Positions 5,672-7,816 of a stretch of 7,816 nt of DNA are shown here, piece after piece. Under the pieces are notes generated by a model. The model was not told the DNA's origin, searched no databases, and saw nothing but the letters and a program-made list of their open reading frames with translations. Source of the stretch: Methanolinea sp. SDB (lineage in GTDB: Archaea > Halobacteriota > Methanomicrobia > Methanomicrobiales > Methanospirillaceae); the NCBI GenBank assembly GCA_001412335.1, contig LKUF01000306.1, forward strand, positions 1-7,816. Reading direction: 5' to 3'. Numbering within the stretch: the first letter of the stretch is position 1; every line of letters starts with the position of its first letter. Both the position numbers and the translations under genes were made by a program.

Positions 5672-6418
5672 CTAACAGGGCTGCCATTCGCGACGACTGT
5701 TCATCCTTCTCCATTTGGCCGTGTAGTATAACGTATAGGCTGCATCCCCTGCAATCCCCTTATCTGCGGAAAACCGATGAGTTAAAAGAGCTCCAGTAGG
5801 GAAATGTTCTCCAATAACGAGTCTTAATTCACCGAAAAAATCATCTTTCCTCGAATCTTCTTCCCATAATTGGATTGAAGAGGTTATCGGGATGTCGGTT
5901 CTGACCCCTATTTGTTCTTCATCCCCGGTTTTCATACGGGTCGGACCCCAGAGAGTCTCGCCATTTACCTTGATGTACACATGATCTGTTGACTGCTGGG
6001 CATCATTGCAGCGAATGCGCCACAGGTATAGACAATTCGTGTTGATTCCAAAATTGCTATGATCTGCGGCTACAAGGAAATAGAGCTTGTAGCGTGTTTT
6101 TCCGGTCCGGGGAAAATTGAAAAAATGTTGCCCGGAACTGTCGATAGACCCTACAGCATCCGGACTTTCTCCTTCAACTAAAGAGTAAGTACCGTAACAT
6201 TCATCAGAAGACATTTTGTCTTCTTCCATGAGGCTGATTCCAATCTCTCTCCCCTGAAGATGACGCTCTAAATATACCGTGTCACCCCGCCGCATATCGT
6301 ATGGGCCTAATGCGCAGCCATACTGCACTCCATCTACAGCCGTTAATACGTAGGGTTCCTCTTTAATTTCTATTTTTGTTCTTATACACTCAAGGGCGGA
6401 TAAATATACCTGAACCAT
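5672..6418 (-). CDS. Unknown protein of two tandem beta-rich (C2-like?) domains
   Basis: A 248-residue protein that is an internal duplication. Repeat 1 (about 1-117) and repeat 2 (about 129-237) share, in order: a strand with a central Cys (LSALEC / WRIRC), a strand ending in a valine (EPYVLTAV / DHVYIKV), a turn GPYDMRRGD / GPTRMKTGD, an acidic loop SLMEED / QLWEED followed by further acidic residues and a Gly strand (CYGTYSLV / FFGELRLV), and a closing strand YKLYFLV / YTLYYTA. The acidic loops could bind calcium, as in C2-like folds, but this is inference. No signal peptide or membrane segment is visible. The frame is open upstream to 6691, but the ATG at 6418 has GGAGGT 6 nt before it, and the added residues look non-coding. 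It stands alone, with a strong TATA at 6525-6536 and a leader of about 85 nt. Its function is unknown. Confidence 0.78.
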   Translation of the reverse strand: MVQVYLSALECIRTKIEIKEEPYVLTAVDGVQYGCALGPYDMRRGDTVYLERHLQGREIGISLMEEDKMSSDECYGTYSLVEGESPDAVGSIDSSGQHFFNFPRTGKTRYKLYFLVAADHSNFGINTNCLYLWRIRCNDAQQSTDHVYIKVNGETLWGPTRMKTGDEEQIGVRTDIPITSSIQLWEEDSRKDDFFGELRLVIGEHFPTGALLTHRFSADKGIAGDAAYTLYYTAKWRRMNSRREWQPC

Positions 6419-6424
6419 CTCCTT

Positions 6425-6430
6425 ACCTCC
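6425..6430 (-). promoter_or_regulatory. Ribosome binding site deciding the 6418 start
   Basis: The minus strand reads GGAGGT, AAGGAG, ATG. It shortens the long open frame (ATG 6691) by 91 codons and leaves room for the promoter and leader upstream. Confidence 0.8.
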
Positions 6431-6445
6431 CCTCGTGAAGAGTCC

Positions 6446-6508
6446 GAATCGTTCAATGATACGCAGAGAACGAATCATTCGGTTGTGAACTAGTGACAGC
6501 GAACGATT
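6446..6508. repeat. Repeated GAACGATT-like motifs in the leader of the two-domain gene
   Basis: Three copies are seen: GAACGATT at 6501-6508, GAACGAATC at 6468-6476 and the inverted copy GAATCGTTC at 6446-6454 (its bases 6447-6454 are the exact complement of the first). The last two form a 9-bp stem with one mismatch around 13 nt, and CGAATCATTCG at 6471-6481 is itself a perfect palindrome. The upstream copy lies near the predicted transcription start. This arrangement would suit a DNA operator or a folded leader RNA. Confidence 0.45.
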
Positions 6509-6524
6509 GGGTATTATCAAGGGT

Positions 6525-6536
6525 GATATATATATC
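6525..6536 (-). promoter_or_regulatory. Strong TATA box of the two-domain gene
   Basis: GATATATATATC is an excellent archaeal TATA element. The minus strand has AAAA immediately upstream as a possible BRE. With usual spacing it starts transcription near 6504, giving a leader of about 85 nt before the ATG at 6418. The element is symmetrical, so orientation is assigned from the downstream gene. Confidence 0.55.
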
Positions 6537-6545
6537 TTTTCCTGA

Positions 6546-6713
6546 GCTCGTAGTATCCGAATCATCGATCTCCTCGAGCCGGTGACCCGAATCCAGGTGT
6601 GTACGCCTGTGGACCAGTCAGATGATGGTGCCCCGACACCCACGACACTGGCACCCCTCTTCGGGCTGATCATGGCTCTGTTTTGTATCATTGCACTGAA
6701 GCGGAAAGGTTGA
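6546..6713 (+). pseudogene. 3' remnant of a surface-protein gene (C-terminal anchor)
   Basis: A plus-strand frame ends at TGA 6711-6713 with an anchor-like tail: an acidic and Thr/Pro linker (DQSDDGAPTPTT), a hydrophobic segment (LAPLFGLIMALFCIIAL) and a basic end (KRKG). This linker-membrane segment-basic tail order is the typical C-terminal sorting anchor of archaeal cell-surface proteins, including those of Methanomicrobia. Only about 55 codons remain open: an in-frame TGA lies at 6543 and another at 6486, and there is no start. So the body of the gene is missing, probably lost by deletion or insertion. It is antisense to the unused 5' extension of the two-domain gene, which supports the shorter start for that gene. 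Chance resemblance cannot be excluded for so short a frame. Confidence 0.45.
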
Positions 6714-6753
6714 CTTCCCTCTGTTGTGATGGGAAAAGGAAGGGCACGTGGGC

Positions 6754-6774
6754 TTCATGGATTAGATCCATGAA
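6754..6774. repeat. Perfect palindrome with 9-bp arms
   Basis: TTCATGGAT, TAG, ATCCATGAA: a perfect inverted repeat of 21 bp. It lies in the gap between the surface-anchor remnant and the Cache gene, 41 bp after the remnant's stop. No T-tract follows on either strand, so it is more likely a protein-binding or recombination site, or a hairpin left from the decayed gene, than a terminator. Confidence 0.5.
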
Positions 6775-6880
6775 CAACCGTGTTCTTCCGTTCCAAAACG
6801 TCGGGGAACGATGGGACTATCGCAGATGAAAAAGTCGCAGGGATGGTATTTTTCGTGGGATTCAAGAATGATTTTGAGAA

Positions 6881-6897
6881 AGAATCCGCATGATTCT
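6881..6897. repeat. Short inverted repeat in the intergenic gap
   Basis: AGAATC, CGCAT, GATTCT: perfect 6-bp arms with a 5-nt loop. The surrounding gap 6714-6967 has no gene that I can support. A plus-strand frame of 37 codons at 6811-6924 is open but has no convincing support. Confidence 0.25.
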
Positions 6898-6942
6898 CAT
6901 CAAGACGCACGGACGAAAAAATGACCATCGTGGATTTTGGTT

Positions 6943-6961
6943 TTCCCAGGAAAAAAGGGAA
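6943..6961 (-). terminator. Possible terminator of the Cache gene
   Basis: Directly after the stop codon of the Cache gene, the minus strand has TTCCC, then a run of six T within TTTTTTCCT, then GGGAA. A U-rich tract is the main signal for archaeal termination. The short 5-bp stem holds the tract in its loop, so the support is modest. Confidence 0.35.
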
Positions 6962-6967
6962 TCGTCC

Positions 6968-7816
6968 CTATTCAACCGCTTCCGTGTACATCCCTGACCC
7001 GACGAACCATTCGCCGTCAACGGGTGAGACATAGCAGAGCTTCATCCCGGCATCCCCTGTCTCGGGGTTGAAGTACTGGACATAGACGAACCCTCCGCCA
7101 CGCTGTGCGGTCGCGATCTCCCACTTGACGACCTCGACTCCATAGGTGTCGGCAAAGTCCATCCTGTTCGTCCCGATGTACTCAGGCTGGAACGGGAGTG
7201 CGAGACAGGTTCCCTGGTAGTCGTAGGCGAAGATGTACCTGCTCCCGTCGGCATACTCGCCGGAGAGGTCGTTGAAGTCTGCGACCGCCTGCTCCTTCCC
7301 GACTCTCTGAGCGAAATCACGGGCATCCTTCACCCGTTTTACGAGCTGGTCGCGTTCGGAATCATCGAACCCTGCTGGGATCTCGGGCAGGTAAATCCCT
7401 GCGCCGACGAACCAGTCATCGTCCACGGGCACGACGTACGAGAGCTTGAACTGGTCACGGAGGTCCGCTTCGGGGTTTGGATAGATGTAGTAGACCGATC
7501 CTCCGCCGTCCCGTGCGATCCCGATCATCGCGTCGATGAACTCGACGCCGTTTGCGTCGGTGACTCCCGTCCGCTCAGCGCCGATCAGGCCCGGCTGGTA
7601 GGGGAGTGCGATAACGGTCCCGTCCATCTCGTAGGCGAAGATGTAGAGTACCCCGTCGATGAACGCCCCGTTCGGATCATTGAACTCTTCCAGGGCCGCC
7701 TCTCTTCCGTGTTCCCGGGCATATGCGGCGGCATCAGTGACGAACTGTTCCAGCCCGGAGTAGCGGGCGTCGATCCCACTGGATGTGGCAGGGACCCCGG
7801 CTGTCGCGCTGCCGTC
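6968..7816 (-). CDS. Tandem Cache-domain sensor protein (5' end outside window)
   Basis: 282 residues are visible; the frame remains open to the window edge, so the start is missing. The product is two copies of a single-Cache-type module (sCache_2-like). Module 1 (about 20-142) runs from LEQFVTDAAAYAREHG through VLYIFAYEMDGT, ALPYQPGLIG and GGGSVYYIYPNP to DDDWFVGAGIY. Module 2 (about 155-281) runs from LVKRVKDARDFAQRVG through RYIFAYDYQGT, ALPFQPEYIG and GGGFVYVQYFNP to DGEWFVGSGMY. Cache modules are extracytoplasmic ligand-binding domains, usually of chemoreceptors and histidine kinases, but here no kinase, HAMP or methyl-accepting part follows and the protein ends after module 2. The visible start is a Gly/Ser/Thr/Ala linker (DGSATAGVPATSSG), which suits a tethered exported protein. 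A lipoprotein or membrane anchor lost beyond the edge is inferred. Codons are strongly GC-rich, unlike the AT-rich element genes. The ligand is unknown. Confidence 0.88.
   Translation of the reverse strand, partial: DGSATAGVPATSSGIDARYSGLEQFVTDAAAYAREHGREAALEEFNDPNGAFIDGVLYIFAYEMDGTVIALPYQPGLIGAERTGVTDANGVEFIDAMIGIARDGGGSVYYIYPNPEADLRDQFKLSYVVPVDDDWFVGAGIYLPEIPAGFDDSERDQLVKRVKDARDFAQRVGKEQAVADFNDLSGEYADGSRYIFAYDYQGTCLALPFQPEYIGTNRMDFADTYGVEVVKWEIATAQRGGGFVYVQYFNPETGDAGMKLCYVSPVDGEWFVGSGMYTEAVE

Noticed and set aside
5581..5799. 72-codon plus-strand frame
   Set aside because: Mostly antisense to the end of the two-domain gene; composition and lack of a ribosome site argue against it.
6811..6924. 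37-codon plus-strand frame MGLSQMKKSQGW
   Set aside because: Open for about 50 codons before its stop, but with only a GGGG tract as a ribosome site, no recognisable family and no context. Left as chance.
7042..7326. 94-codon Ser/Arg/Thr-rich minus-strand frame inside the Cache gene
   Set aside because: Out-of-frame shadow of a GC-rich gene. The Cache frame has clear repeated domains.
1..7816. CRISPR array, toxin-antitoxin pair or known defence system
   Set aside because: No regularly spaced repeats were seen, and no nuclease, toxin or defence ATPase motif. The small operon genes do not resemble toxin-antitoxin families.

Overview
The window looks like a euryarchaeal chromosome segment carrying part of an integrated mobile element. 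A methanogen of the Methanomicrobiales type is my best inference. The grounds are: archaeal TATA-like boxes at leaderless spacing (-31 to -24 and -29 to -22) upstream of start codons, mixed with strong GGAGGT ribosome sites; a tyrosine integrase ending in a C-terminal zinc ribbon; a GC-rich protein of two tandem Cache-like sensor modules; and the remains of a C-terminal surface anchor of the Thr/Pro linker, hydrophobic segment, basic tail kind. None of this fixes genus or species.

Positions 1-5218 are the element-like part. A tightly packed minus-strand gene train runs from about 2979 down to 52. Its order of transcription is an excisionase/MerR-like helix-turn-helix protein, a 59-residue unknown, a 442-residue unknown with a CxxC pair and a predicted winged-helix end, a doubtful small ORF, a CCHC zinc-finger protein, and a short tyrosine recombinase that is little more than a catalytic domain. 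Divergent from it, on the plus strand, is a 314-residue protein with two four-cysteine zinc sites. Between the divergent genes lies a 25-bp near-palindrome (3013-3037) next to a TATA-like box, probably the operator that controls the train. A full-length 407-residue integrase on the minus strand converges on the zinc protein with a 5-bp gap and has its own apparently leaderless promoter.

Positions 5219-6967 are a sparse junction. They hold one convincing gene (minus, 248 residues, two copies of a beta-rich EED-containing domain of unknown function) with a strong promoter and a long leader containing repeated GAACGATT-like motifs. On the plus strand there are two gene-like remnants: one interrupted by an in-frame TAG, the other encoding only a surface-anchor tail. 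This is what a chromosomal insertion hot spot with eroded host genes would look like. A perfect 9-bp-arm palindrome lies in the following gap.

Positions 6968-7816 are the 3' part of a GC-rich gene for a tandem Cache protein, which looks like ordinary host chromosome.

My reading of how the parts work together is inference. The 407-residue integrase would insert the element. The small helix-turn-helix protein would act as repressor and/or excision factor through the 3013-3037 palindrome. The operon supplies DNA-binding and recombinase functions. No tRNA, rRNA, CRISPR array or complete insertion sequence was seen, and I could not find a convincing att direct-repeat pair.
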